A stretch of DNA of 64,000 nucleotides from Marinilactibacillus sp042660675 (GTDB lineage Bacteria > Bacillota > Bacilli > Lactobacillales > Carnobacteriaceae_A): NCBI RefSeq assembly GCF_042660675.1, contig NZ_JBHSUL010000034.1, positions 1 through 64,000 of the forward strand. Direction: 5' to 3'. The notes below the pieces were generated by a model. The model had not been told where the DNA came from, made no database searches, and saw only the letters and a list, made by a program, of their open reading frames with translations. Below, in pieces: positions 7,461 through 16,212 of the stretch (positions within the stretch are counted from its first letter, which is position 1; the number at the start of each line of letters is the position of its first letter). A program made the position numbers and the translations under genes.

Positions 7461-9125
7461 CTATTCTGATACAAAAACAAACGCACTATAAGCTGGCAAA
7501 ACGATTTTTCCATTAGTCAAATCAGCTTCATGCGTTGATAACACAAGGCTATCTGTATTAAACGGCATGTCAATCGTAACTTCAGCTTCTTCTGCAGAAA
7601 AATTACAATACACTCGACCAGTTATGTCTTCAAACGTTCTTTCATATGCGTAAATTTTATCTTGCGTATTTAAAAGCTTCCAGTCTCCTTTAGTAAACAA
7701 ATCGGTCTTTTTCAACTTAATCAGTTTACGGTAGTAGTTCAAGATACTAGATTCTGACTCTTCCTGGTCTTTCACGTTATAAACGGCTTCCTGATTAGAT
7801 ATAATCCACGGTGCTGCATTTTCTGTGAATCCTGAACCCTTTTCATCTGTCCACTGCATAATGCCTCTACTAGCGTCTCTGACTGTTAAATTAAGGTTCT
7901 CCATGATCTTGTCATGCGACCATCCAAATGCTTTAGCTTCTTGATAAAAGTTAAAAGCACTATTATCCGAAATATTTGAAGGATCATCAAACCAGGCATT
8001 GTTCATCCCAACTTCTTCACCATAATAAATAATCGGGATTCCTTTTTGCAGATACAGTAATGTGGCCATCATTTTAGCTGTTTCGTCTCTATAATTGTCC
8101 ATATCCCCATATTTTTGAGGTGCTCTTGGATGATCATGGTTATTCCAAAACAATATCGGACCACATTTATCTTTCAGACTTTCTTGAATCTCTTTTTGAA
8201 TTCTCTTGAATTTTTCGAAATCCAACGGAACGTGTTGGTTCATTTGAGGTAGTTCTTCAATTTTCAGTGTTTCATCATCTGTAAAGTGCTGGAGTGTAAT
8301 AACACCATCTAAAATACTATTATTGGTGTACTCTCTGATTTTTTCGGCATCTGCGCTTGTTGCTTCTCCAATCAAGAAAATTTCATTTTCATGATCCGTT
8401 AGCGCTTGATTGAGTTCATTGAGGTATTGTTTTAGATTCCCACCATACTCTATTACGTCTTGAGTCTCTTGGTCAGCTTCTTTATCTGGAAATTCTTTAT
8501 CAACATCAATATAAATGAATGCATCTAATCTGAAGCCGTCTACTCCTTTATCCATTAGATAATTGAGTATACCAATCATCTCTTTTCTTAAAGGTTCATG
8601 ATCCCAGTTTAAATCCGGCATTTCTTTTTTAAAGGTGTGAAGGAAATACTGATCTCCATTCATTTCTTTTGACCAAGCCGAACCACCGAAAGCCGCTGTC
8701 CAGTTATTTGGATAAGTTCCATCATCAGACGCATCTGCCCAGATATAGTAATTGCGATAAGGGTTATCTGGACCTTTCAGCGCCTCTTTAAACCATGGAT
8801 GCGCAATTGAGGTGTGATTAAGAGGAAGATCATAGATGACTTTTAACCCTCGTCTTTTCATCTCCGAGAAAAATGTATCTACATCTTCTTCGGTTCCAAA
8901 TAATGAATCGATGTGTTTATAATCAATTACATCATATCCATTATCTACCTGATTAGAGGATACAATCGGATTGATCCAAAGCGTATTCACACCCAAACTT
9001 TCAATATAATCCAGTTTCTGAATAATCCCTTTTAAATCTCCAATACCATCATTATTTGAGTCTTTAAAGCTTCTTGGGTAAATCTGGTAAATTACGGCTT
9101 CGTTCCACCATTGTTTTTCACTCAT
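7461..9125 (-). CDS. GH13 alpha-glucosidase (oligo-1,6-glucosidase / alpha-glucosidase type)
   Basis: A cytoplasmic glycoside hydrolase of 554 aa that would release glucose from short alpha-linked oligosaccharides such as isomaltose or sucrose-like substrates. The (beta/alpha)8 barrel is complete: YQIYPRSF at the N-terminus, DLPLNHTS, nucleophile Asp in GFRLDAF, acid/base Glu in LIGEAT and the NNHDHPR block. A short beta-sandwich domain closes the protein. The start is ATG 9125, because the ATG at 9146 overlaps the ribosome site GGAAGTGAG. The exact substrate (isomaltose, maltose, trehalose-6-phosphate) cannot be read from motifs. No sugar transporter is adjacent. It has its own terminator. 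Confidence 0.88.
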   Translation of the reverse strand: MSEKQWWNEAVIYQIYPRSFKDSNNDGIGDLKGIIQKLDYIESLGVNTLWINPIVSSNQVDNGYDVIDYKHIDSLFGTEEDVDTFFSEMKRRGLKVIYDLPLNHTSIAHPWFKEALKGPDNPYRNYYIWADASDDGTYPNNWTAAFGGSAWSKEMNGDQYFLHTFKKEMPDLNWDHEPLRKEMIGILNYLMDKGVDGFRLDAFIYIDVDKEFPDKEADQETQDVIEYGGNLKQYLNELNQALTDHENEIFLIGEATSADAEKIREYTNNSILDGVITLQHFTDDETLKIEELPQMNQHVPLDFEKFKRIQKEIQESLKDKCGPILFWNNHDHPRAPQKYGDMDNYRDETAKMMATLLYLQKGIPIIYYGEEVGMNNAWFDDPSNISDNSAFNFYQEAKAFGWSHDKIMENLNLTVRDASRGIMQWTDEKGSGFTENAAPWIISNQEAVYNVKDQEESESSILNYYRKLIKLKKTDLFTKGDWKLLNTQDKIYAYERTFEDITGRVYCNFSAEEAEVTIDMPFNTDSLVLSTHEADLTNGKIVLPAYSAFVFVSE

Positions 9126-9201
9126 AGAATCGCTCACTTCCAACATAGATTAGAATGATTATACCAATACTGCTGAAAGAGAACGAATCATATGCTTACT
9201 T

Positions 9202-10104
9202 TTAGTTCATATTTTCCGGAACCAAGAAAGTGAAAATACTAGGAAGAACCTTTATATCTAACGGGAAAGCTGGTCCTTTTTCCCCGTCTAAAGCTACATG
9301 TCCATCATGACTACTTTTAATAGTGGCTTCTTTAAAGTTCCAGACGAACCCTTTATTTTCATCATCTGTATTATCCTCATCATCTCTAAATAAGGATGTC
9401 ATAGCAGTAATCTTTTCTCCTAAGGTCGATTCTTCTAATCCAAAAAGGTATAATTGCCCATCATTATAGGTCGCATCTTTGAAAAAGTTAGGGATACCCG
9501 CTATGGAGTTTGATAAGCCAATCAATAGTAAACTTAGATTATGCTGACTCGTTTTTCCATCTACTGTTAGTTCTACTTCAAATGTTTCATCTTCTTTTAG
9601 AGATCTAATCCCTTCAAAAAAATAGGCTAGTGATCCAAAGCGTTCTTTTGATTCTTTGCTAACTTCCCAGACAGTTTCCGGAATAGAACCAGCAGATATA
9701 GAGCTTAAAAATAATCGATCGTTCACTAACCCAGCATCTGCCTTTTTATCCACGCAATGCGCAAGATCTTCTACTGCTTGAGCCATATCTGTTGAAATTC
9801 CAAGTCCTCTAGCAATATTGTTTACTGTGCCGGTTGGGATGATACCGATTTTAGGTCTGTAAGGTTCATCTTTAAGTGCATCTCCTAATCCAGAAACGGT
9901 TCCGTCTCCTCCGAGTGCGACAATGATTTCGTATTTTTCTTCGCAAGCCTCTCTGGCAAATTTTCCGATATCTGCCTCTTTTTCCGTGATTTTAATATCT
10001 GCCGTACGCCCATTCTCTTTGAATACAGACTGAGCTCTAACTGCAAACTCTTCAGCTTGTTTTTTACCCGAAGATGGATTGGCAATAATCATAACTTCTT
10101 TCAC
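9202..10104 (-). CDS. diacylglycerol kinase family lipid kinase (YegS/DagK type)
   Basis: A 300-aa soluble lipid kinase. The N-terminal nucleotide domain shows IANPSSGKK, the ATP-binding VALGGDGTV motif and GIIPTGTVNNIARGLG. The C-terminal beta-sandwich carries conserved blocks such as LSNSIAGIPNF and LDGEKGPAFP. The family phosphorylates diacylglycerol, recycling it to phosphatidic acid after glycerophosphate transfer reactions at the membrane. It starts at GTG 10104 behind AAGGAC. No terminator separates it clearly from the alpha-glucosidase gene 76 nt downstream. The exact lipid substrate is not shown by sequence. Confidence 0.87.
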   Translation of the reverse strand: MKEVMIIANPSSGKKQAEEFAVRAQSVFKENGRTADIKITEKEADIGKFAREACEEKYEIIVALGGDGTVSGLGDALKDEPYRPKIGIIPTGTVNNIARGLGISTDMAQAVEDLAHCVDKKADAGLVNDRLFLSSISAGSIPETVWEVSKESKERFGSLAYFFEGIRSLKEDETFEVELTVDGKTSQHNLSLLLIGLSNSIAGIPNFFKDATYNDGQLYLFGLEESTLGEKITAMTSLFRDDEDNTDDENKGFVWNFKEATIKSSHDGHVALDGEKGPAFPLDIKVLPSIFTFLVPENMN

Positions 10105-10167
10105 TGGCTTGTCCTTCTTTCATTCATAATTAGTTTTATTATACTACATTCTCAACTACGTCGTATA

Positions 10168-10201
10168 AAAAAAGACCACGTAAAATCTACGTGGTCTTTT
10201 T
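10168..10201 (-). terminator. rho-independent terminator after perR
   Basis: AAAAAGACCACGTA / TACGTGGTCTTTTT stem with a 5-nt loop and T tracts on both sides. It is 7 nt beyond the perR stop. Confidence 0.9.
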
Positions 10202-10207
10202 AGACTT

Positions 10208-10627
10208 TCACTGACATTCAGGACATAATCCGTAAATTTCCAGTCGATGAGATGTTACTTTAAAACCGGTTAGATTACTCGTAACTTCTTCCGCGTCATC
10301 AAGTCCCGGATAGTATACATCTTCTATTTTACCGCAGTTTGTACAAATAGCATGATAGTGCTCAGTTGAAGCAAAATCAAAGCGGCTAGAGGCATCGCCA
10401 TATTTCATTTCCTTTACTAAACCAAGTTGGATAAACAATTTCAAATTATTATAAACTGTCGCAACACTCATACTAGGAAATTTACTGGATAATGCTTTAT
10501 AAATATCATCTGCTGTTGGATGAGTATCCATATCAATTAAATATTCTAAAATTGCATGCCTTTGAGGCGTGATCCTCACATTGTTATATTTCAGTCTCTC
10601 AATAGACTGATTCACTAAATAACTCAT
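10208..10627 (-). CDS. perR: PerR-type peroxide-sensing repressor (Fur family)
   Basis: A 139-aa Fur-family regulator. The winged helix-turn-helix holds TPQRHAILEYL and SVATVYNNLKLF. PerR sensing ligands are in place: His in THPTADDIY, Asp in SRFDF, the two His of EHYHAIC, and Asp in KIEDVYYPG. Two CxxC pairs (CTNC and CPEC) form the structural zinc site. The Asp in SRFDF, rather than Glu, favours PerR over Fur. With Fe bound it represses peroxide-defence genes until H2O2 oxidises the His ligands. It is single-gene with its own terminator. I did not find a clear PerR box in front of it. Confidence 0.9.
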   Translation of the reverse strand: MSYLVNQSIERLKYNNVRITPQRHAILEYLIDMDTHPTADDIYKALSSKFPSMSVATVYNNLKLFIQLGLVKEMKYGDASSRFDFASTEHYHAICTNCGKIEDVYYPGLDDAEEVTSNLTGFKVTSHRLEIYGLCPECQ

Positions 10628-10824
10628 TTTTTATCTATCCTTTTTTATCTACTTATAACCAATTCGATATTCGGTCCATTTATTCTTCATGATACTCTCT
10701 TACTACTTTTAATGCAAGAAAATGCGGAATAACGAAAATAACCTTTGAGAAATCGGTCTGATTGCTATACTATTATATCATTCATACTTTTATCTATATT
10801 ATTCGAAGGCAGTGAACTTATAAA

Positions 10825-11913
10825 ATGAAAATTGGAGCCCGTACATTCAAAACTGGATTAGCTGTATTTTTAGCTTTAGCTATTCCTTCTTTATTGAATA
10901 TTTCAGAAGGTGTTCCACTTGCTGGGATATCAGCTGTAGTTTCTATGCAGCCTTCTGTGAAAAAATCATTTGTAACTCTGAAAGACAGATTATTAGCAAA
11001 TATTATCGGAGGCGTTGTTGCCGTCCTAACCGTCCTTGCTTTAGGTAATTCTTATTTCATGATTGGTTTAGCTTCTGCAATTTTGATCGCAATCCTCCAT
11101 CAATTCAAGCTGAACAATGTGATTGTCTCTTCTATCATCACACTGATCATCATTATGATGTCAACTGACTATCCAATCGTTATGAGCGCTTCAATACGCG
11201 TATTGAGTACCATTATCGGGGTATTTTCAGCTTTTGTGGTAAATGGCGTTGTTTTGCCACCTAAATACGACGAAAAACTATTTTACTTGAATAATCAAGT
11301 CACCGATGATTTAATGAGATTCATACGTGCAAGTTTAAGAAAAAATATTCAATATCCTATGATGCGCAAAGATTTGAAAAGTTTAAAAGCAAGTATCTCT
11401 AAAATGAATTTATATCTTGATCATTTGGTTGATGGTGATCTTAGAAAATATTTTAGATCTTCTGAGTATTCTCTTGCTAGAACGATCGTTGTCTATCGAC
11501 AATTTATCCGAACAACTGAAAAAGCTTATGATTTAGTGCAGACTCTACATCAAGCAGAAAATGTTTATAATCACTTCCCTCAAGAATTGAGACATCTACT
11601 TATTGAACGTTTAGAAACACTGATGTCGGCGCATGAACAGATTATCTTGAAATGGAATGGCCGTGTATTACCTGAAGAAGTTAACTTCATTACGCATAAA
11701 GCAACCTTAAGAAAATCCTTTATGGACTCCTTTTTCAACGAAGCGAACTTAGAATCTTACCTGGAAAACGAATATGGACAAAGTAATGCGGTTATTCATA
11801 TCATGTCTTCCGTTTTAGATTACGAAGAAAGCCTGCAGCATTTGAACAAATTGGTCAGTAGCTACAAGAAAAACCATAATGAAGAAGATGATAAAATTAT
11901 AGATCTTCATTAA
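10825..11913 (+). CDS. aromatic acid exporter family membrane protein (ArAE_1/DUF939 type)
   Basis: A 362-aa protein with an N-terminal membrane half of about five or six helices (residues 10-145) and a cytoplasmic helical half. Sequences such as MKIGARTFKTGLAVFLAL and the short loop with VSMQPSVKKSF are typical of the FUSC/aromatic-acid-exporter superfamily in Firmicutes. The family is thought to move aromatic acids or related compounds out of the cell, but the substrate here is unknown. It is transcribed divergently from perR. The upstream region contains a TATACT/TATTAT-rich -10 candidate around 10770. A strong terminator follows. Function is assigned by family only. Confidence 0.78.
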   Translation: MKIGARTFKTGLAVFLALAIPSLLNISEGVPLAGISAVVSMQPSVKKSFVTLKDRLLANIIGGVVAVLTVLALGNSYFMIGLASAILIAILHQFKLNNVIVSSIITLIIIMMSTDYPIVMSASIRVLSTIIGVFSAFVVNGVVLPPKYDEKLFYLNNQVTDDLMRFIRASLRKNIQYPMMRKDLKSLKASISKMNLYLDHLVDGDLRKYFRSSEYSLARTIVVYRQFIRTTEKAYDLVQTLHQAENVYNHFPQELRHLLIERLETLMSAHEQIILKWNGRVLPEEVNFITHKATLRKSFMDSFFNEANLESYLENEYGQSNAVIHIMSSVLDYEESLQHLNKLVSSYKKNHNEEDDKIIDLH

Positions 11914-11923
11914 ATTGACTATC

Positions 11924-11972
11924 AAAAAACTTCCATTAGCTGAACATGTCGGTTCAGTAATGGAAGTTTTTT
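11924..11972. terminator. bidirectional terminator between convergent genes
   Basis: AAAAAACTTCCATTA ... TAATGGAAGTTTTTT with an inner CTGAAC/GTTCAG extension. It serves the plus-strand gene ending at 11913 and the minus-strand gene ending at 11983. Confidence 0.9.
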
Positions 11973-11982
11973 ATCTGCCTTT

Positions 11983-12843
11983 TTATTCGTTTGTTGTATT
12001 TGAAACTTCGCTTTCAATAGCTTGTTGAATTAACGTATTTCCTTGCTCATTAAGGTTCGTTTGTTCTTCATCGAATAAAGCGTCCAGTTCAAGTCCCTCT
12101 TCTTCAGCCAGCGTAGTGAATTGGTCGTGAATAGCGATAACAGGTATTCCAAACTCAGCTGCCACTGAATTCATCTCATTCATATAACTTCTATAACTCA
12201 ATGATCTAGAGTTAGGGTTATCAAATTCCGAAAGAATCGGTGCTGGTTCCATAAAGAAAATGTCAGTATCTGGTAGTCCTTCTGTTAAAGCATTCATAAT
12301 ACTTGTTAGGTACTGATTAGTTTCTGAAAGACCAATATCTCTATTTTTGTCTTCCAATGCTGGCATACGGTAGATAATAACATTCGCTCCAGATTCTACC
12401 ACAGTGTCAACTGTTCGTTGAATATACAAGTCATATGTATCTGTTTCTGGGTATGTATATTCTTCAATTTCCAAAGGACCACTTACATTATCTTGAATGA
12501 TTGTATTCATTTGTCCATACCATTCTAATGATGTATCTATCGGACCATAGTAAGCTAATTTAGCTTGTTCATTAGTCAACGTTGTGTAATCTATCGTCTG
12601 TAGAATAGATAGTGAATCCAAATTCGATTCATATTCAGCAAGTTTTTCTTCAGTACTTAGTGTATCAGGTGCGGTTTGCTCAGCATTTGAATTGCTACTA
12701 CCTTCTGTTTCGTTAGTATTATTCGCACTCAGACTATTTTGAAGCATTTCTTCTTCCTGATTATTTGCATATTGCCTTCCGAAAAAGATAATCAGAATCG
12801 AAGCAATACCTAATATTACAGTTAAAAAAATATTCTTTTTCAC
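11983..12843 (-). CDS. membrane-anchored SGNH-like protein with degenerate catalytic blocks
   Basis: A 286-aa extracytoplasmic protein with an N-terminal uncleaved signal anchor (about residues 4-23), a Ser/Asn/Thr/Glu-rich linker (30-65), and a C-terminal domain with the spacing of SGNH hydrolases. The usual landmarks are changed: YYGPIDTS stands where GDS would be, YRMPALED where the G-x-ND block would be, and DEEQTNLNEQG replaces the DxxHxNxxG block. If the fold is right, it is likely a non-catalytic relative or a very diverged esterase. The overall domain style, alpha/beta with FFMEPAPIL and AIHDQF, supports SGNH ancestry. It has its own gene end at a shared terminator. Confidence 0.55.
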   Translation of the reverse strand: MKKNIFLTVILGIASILIIFFGRQYANNQEEEMLQNSLSANNTNETEGSSNSNAEQTAPDTLSTEEKLAEYESNLDSLSILQTIDYTTLTNEQAKLAYYGPIDTSLEWYGQMNTIIQDNVSGPLEIEEYTYPETDTYDLYIQRTVDTVVESGANVIIYRMPALEDKNRDIGLSETNQYLTSIMNALTEGLPDTDIFFMEPAPILSEFDNPNSRSLSYRSYMNEMNSVAAEFGIPVIAIHDQFTTLAEEEGLELDALFDEEQTNLNEQGNTLIQQAIESEVSNTTNE

Positions 12844-12907
12844 AAATTAACATCCTCTCAAGCAGATTCTTAAAAATCATATCATACTTTCCTCTATCTT
12901 TACAATA

Positions 12908-12944
12908 AAAACAGCAAAAGTCTTTAAGAAAGACTCTTGCTGTT
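12908..12944 (-). terminator. rho-independent terminator after ntdP
   Basis: AAACAGCAAAAGTCTT paired with AAGACTCTTGCTGTTT around a short loop, 19 nt past the ntdP stop. Confidence 0.85.
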
Positions 12945-12963
12945 TGACTTTGTTTCATCACAA

Positions 12964-13500
12964 TTATTTTTTACCCGTAAGTTGTTTATATCGGTTGTAC
13001 CACAAATCAACGTAACCTTCTGAGAACGGACCTTTTTCTTCTTTGATCCATTCAACAAGTACTTTGATATGCTCTTTCAATATAAGATCAACTTCTTCTG
13101 GATAATCCCATTTTTTACCGTGTTCTTCATATTCATCAACATCCAGCAAACGTTTTTCTCCATCTGGAAAAACTTTTACATCTAGATCATAATCAATATA
13201 TTTCGCACCTTCTTCATCAATAAGAAATGGAGAAGCCATATTACAGTAATAAGAAGTTCCTTTTTGGCGAATCATTGTAACGATATTGAACCAGTAGTGC
13301 TTATGGAAGTAAACGAGCGCAGGTTCTCTAGTTCTCCATCTTCTACCATCAGATTCAATTACAAGTGTATGATCATTGCAACCAATCAATGAATGCTCAG
13401 TTGTTTTTAAAACCATAGTATCTCGCCAAGTTCTGTGCAAACTTCCGTCGTGTTTATAGCTTTTGATCGTGATGAAATCTCCTTCTTTTGGAAACTGCAT
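12964..13500 (-). CDS. ntdP: nucleoside tri-/diphosphatase, DUF402 family
   Basis: A 178-aa cytoplasmic protein matching the Gram-positive DUF402 nucleoside tri- and diphosphatase family in length and motifs: FITIKSYKHDGSLHRTW, the WRTREPALVYFH stretch, YYCNMASPF, YIDYDLDVKV and FPDGEKRLLDVDEYE. The acidic residues in DYDLD and DVDEYE would hold the metal ions. The family hydrolyses nucleoside tri- and diphosphates and influences stress and virulence in related organisms. It begins at ATG 13500. The 181-nt region upstream has an AATAATATT repeat at 13527-13549 but no other gene. Confidence 0.85.
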   Translation of the reverse strand: MQFPKEGDFITIKSYKHDGSLHRTWRDTMVLKTTEHSLIGCNDHTLVIESDGRRWRTREPALVYFHKHYWFNIVTMIRQKGTSYYCNMASPFLIDEEGAKYIDYDLDVKVFPDGEKRLLDVDEYEEHGKKWDYPEEVDLILKEHIKVLVEWIKEEKGPFSEGYVDLWYNRYKQLTGKK

Positions 13501-13681
13501 CCATGTACCAACTTTCTTTATCCAAATAATATTACTGAAATAATATTATTAGATTCATCTCACCACGTATTATATCACAATCCGTTAATTATCCGTAGGG
13601 AAAAGTGATACTGATCCAGTCACTTGAAATATAGCGCAATGAACAGAACTTAGCTTCGTCTGCAGATTGGTAGATATTTCT

Positions 13682-14875
13682 TTAAAATAAAGTGATTTCT
13701 TTGGATGCTTTTAGGAGTTTCTGTTGTAATACTGGGAATACAAATTGATTAAACTCACTTTCATTGACCCATTCACAATTTGTTGGTATATCTTGTTCCG
13801 TTTGATTTAAGTTAGCTTCATATAAATAGATATTCCAGTGTAAATGCGTAAAAATATGCTTGACCGATCCATTTGAAGACTGGCTTACAGTTGCATCTAC
13901 ATTATACTTTTGCTTTAGAAATTCTGTTACTGCCTTCGCTTCTAACTCATCAATCTCATGTAGATCTTTTTGAGTAAAAGATTTCCATTCTACTTGATCA
14001 AGTATGGTCTGTTCTTCTATTAAAGGGTAAGTCCACATATTAGCTAGTAGTCTGTCTTCGGACCTTTTTTCTAGAAGGTAAGCTCCCTCATGATTTCTAA
14101 TCATCATTGCAAAATAATTGACGATTTTTTTCTTTTTCTTTTTACTTTTAAAAGGATATTCGAGATACGTTTCGTTTAAGTAAGAAGCATTGAATTCTTT
14201 TACAGGACTTTTTGAAGGATCATAGTTTTTAGGCGTACAGATTGTTGCTCCAAGATCCATTAGTGCTTGGTTGAAATCACCTGGTCTATTTGGATCAATA
14301 ATATGGTACATTACCTCTTCAAAAACTTTTCTACTAGCAGGCTTCGCTATATCAACGTTGATTTCAAAAAGTCTACTGAGCACTCTCATCAGATTTCCAT
14401 CAACGGCAGGTTCTGCATGGTTGAAGGCAATACTTGAAACCGCTCCTGCAGTATATGGTCCTATACCTTTAAGCTTTTTGATTTGTTCCGGTTCGGTAGG
14501 AAACACTCCATCAAATTCAGTAACGACTTGGATCGCTGCTGCTTTCATGTTTCTGACTCTAGAGTAGTACCCAAGCCCTTCCCAAGCTTTTAGAAGCGTA
14601 TCTTCATCTGAGTTGGCAAGATCTGCAATCGTTGGAAATAATTCCAAGAAACGATTGTAGTATGGAATGACCGTATCTACTCTAGTCTGTTGAAGCATAA
14701 TTTCAGAAATCCATATCTTATATGGATCTGACGTTCTTCTCCAAGGCAAATCTCTTTTCTCTTTATCATACCAGTCCAGTAGAACCCTTCTAAATGAATC
14801 GATTTTATCTTGTGACCACATTTCAATATCATATTTTGTTTTTAATTCTTCAGTTGTTAAATGCTTATTCTTCAT
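13682..14875 (-). CDS. mutY: A/G-specific adenine glycosylase MutY, lacking the iron-sulphur cluster ligands
   Basis: A 397-aa base-excision enzyme that removes adenine mispaired with 8-oxoguanine. The glycosylase domain has LPWRRTSDPYKIWISE, IMLQQTRVDTV, the helix-hairpin-helix LKGIGPYTAGA and catalytic Asp in AVDGN. The C-terminal NUDIX-like domain that reads 8-oxoG follows. The region after MDLGATIC, where most MutY have four Cys for a 4Fe-4S cluster, has only that one Cys (ICTPKNYDPSKSPVKEF). Clusterless MutY enzymes are known in Lactobacillales and other bacteria. The gene overlaps the recX stop by 11 nt, so the two are co-transcribed. Confidence 0.93.
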   Translation of the reverse strand: MKNKHLTTEELKTKYDIEMWSQDKIDSFRRVLLDWYDKEKRDLPWRRTSDPYKIWISEIMLQQTRVDTVIPYYNRFLELFPTIADLANSDEDTLLKAWEGLGYYSRVRNMKAAAIQVVTEFDGVFPTEPEQIKKLKGIGPYTAGAVSSIAFNHAEPAVDGNLMRVLSRLFEINVDIAKPASRKVFEEVMYHIIDPNRPGDFNQALMDLGATICTPKNYDPSKSPVKEFNASYLNETYLEYPFKSKKKKKKIVNYFAMMIRNHEGAYLLEKRSEDRLLANMWTYPLIEEQTILDQVEWKSFTQKDLHEIDELEAKAVTEFLKQKYNVDATVSQSSNGSVKHIFTHLHWNIYLYEANLNQTEQDIPTNCEWVNESEFNQFVFPVLQQKLLKASKEITLF

Positions 14876-15806
14876 TTTCTTCTTCCTTCATCTCGATGAA
14901 TCTTTGAATCAATTCGGATGGATATCCTTTTTGAAACAGACTCGTTTTAATTTTTTTAATCAGATCATATCCTTTTGCCTTGCTGGAGTAACGTCTCCAA
15001 GCTTGTTCACCTTGCACGACTAATGCAGCGTACTCTTCGTCTTCCGATTTTTCCGTATCCATCTCATTGACTACTTCTTGGATAATATCCATATCGTAGC
15101 CTTTTTGAAGCAAGAACTGTTTTGTTTTCTGAATCGCTTCTCTTTGAGACTTCTGATTAGACTTCCTCCATGATTTTTCAGCTAAGTTGAACGCATTGTC
15201 AAACTGATCTTCAAATGAGTATTCTAGCATGGCTTCTTCTATCAGTAATTTATCGATTCCTTTTCGGTTCAATTCATTCATGATCGTCTTCGGACCTTTT
15301 CTATTCAAATTAGCCGCTGTTCTCACGTAACTCTTGGCGTAGTCCAGATCATCAATCAATCTCTGATCTTTTAGTTGATTTATAATTTCTTCGACATATT
15401 CTTCAAATTCTTTATCTATCAAGTCATCTCTTACTTCTTTTTCAGAACGCATACCGTAACTTAAGTAAACTAATGCCCTTTGATAAGCTTTTCTAGAAAC
15501 GTCTTCTTCTTGAAGGGTTTTTTGAAATTCTTTTGAGACAACCATCCCTTTATGAAGCATATGTCGAATAATCAATTCCTCATCTACCGGAAAAGCATAT
15601 ACTTCATTGATAAAAATGTTGTAACGACCAGGACGTTTCTGTGCTTGGATACTAGTAATTTTTTCTTCATTAACTGATTTAGTCTCTTTTTGGATAGAAG
15701 GTTTTTTACCACTTTCTTTGACTACTTTTTTTGTTTCTTGTGGCTGATTCGGTTGTAGTCTGATCAATTGTTCATTGAATTTCTTTTCTTTATCCGAACG
15801 ATTCAT
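14865..15806 (-). CDS. recX: RecX recombination regulator with long N-terminal extension
   Basis: A 313-aa protein. The core (about residue 60 onward) has the three-helix RecX repeats, with AYQRALVYLSYGMRSEKEV, LIDDLDYAKSYV, KGPKTIMNELNRKGI and KGYDMDIIQEVV. RecX binds RecA filaments and limits strand exchange. The first 60 residues are a Lys/Gln/Glu-rich, probably disordered extension. The start is ATG 15806, 6 nt after GGAAGGTGA; an in-frame TTG five codons upstream lies inside that ribosome site. mutY follows with an 11-nt overlap. Confidence 0.9.
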   Translation of the reverse strand: MNRSDKEKKFNEQLIRLQPNQPQETKKVVKESGKKPSIQKETKSVNEEKITSIQAQKRPGRYNIFINEVYAFPVDEELIIRHMLHKGMVVSKEFQKTLQEEDVSRKAYQRALVYLSYGMRSEKEVRDDLIDKEFEEYVEEIINQLKDQRLIDDLDYAKSYVRTAANLNRKGPKTIMNELNRKGIDKLLIEEAMLEYSFEDQFDNAFNLAEKSWRKSNQKSQREAIQKTKQFLLQKGYDMDIIQEVVNEMDTEKSEDEEYAALVVQGEQAWRRYSSKAKGYDLIKKIKTSLFQKGYPSELIQRFIEMKEEENEE

Positions 15807-15902
15807 TTTATCACCTTCCAAATATAGTATCTCTATTATAACACAGGTAATAAGATTCCTATAGGTTCTGAAGTCATAAAAAGAACTTTTGTTCTCAAAA
15901 AA

Positions 15903-15930
15903 AGAGCCTACCTAAATTCAGGTAGACTCT
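15903..15930 (-). terminator. rho-independent terminator of the stress cluster
   Basis: AGAGTCTACCT / AGGTAGGCTCT stem (minus-strand reading) followed by TTTTTTT. It is 18 nt past the stop of the 77-aa gene. Confidence 0.88.
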
Positions 15931-15948
15931 ATACCATTGTGATTCAAA

Positions 15949-16182
15949 TTAAAGATCTTTTTCTACATCATTACCGACTTGATCACCTTTTGCTTTTTCA
16001 TAAACTTTACGATCATCTTCATTCAGTCCAGATCTAGAAGGACGATCTTTCACAAAGCCTAACGGAGATGATGTATCTGGACTCGTTACTTCATCTCTAG
16101 CCGGATCACGTCTATCAGGCGTTGCATCCGGCTGACCGGTTCTTTTTAAATCATTATTAGATGTTTTATCCACTTTACTCAT
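15949..16182 (-). CDS. small hydrophilic protein, likely stress-associated (77 aa)
   Basis: A highly charged 77-aa protein without hydrophobic segments, rich in Asp, Lys, Arg, Pro and Ser, and probably disordered in solution. The GGAGG ribosome site before ATG 16182 is strong. I recognise no family. It is last in a run with the SDR and YflT-domain genes (30 nt and 54 nt gaps) ahead of one terminator, so a shared role in general stress protection is a reasonable inference. Hydrophilic proteins of this kind in Gram-positives are often desiccation or osmotic stress proteins. Confidence 0.6.
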   Translation of the reverse strand: MSKVDKTSNNDLKRTGQPDATPDRRDPARDEVTSPDTSSPLGFVKDRPSRSGLNEDDRKVYEKAKGDQVGNDVEKDL

Positions 16183-16212
16183 AGTTTAAACCTCCAAGTA
16201 TTTGTCCTAAGA

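Noticed and set aside
7461..9125. Trehalose-6-phosphate hydrolase
   Set aside because: GH13 motifs do not separate it from oligo-1,6-glucosidases, and no trehalose PTS gene is adjacent, so the broader call is kept.
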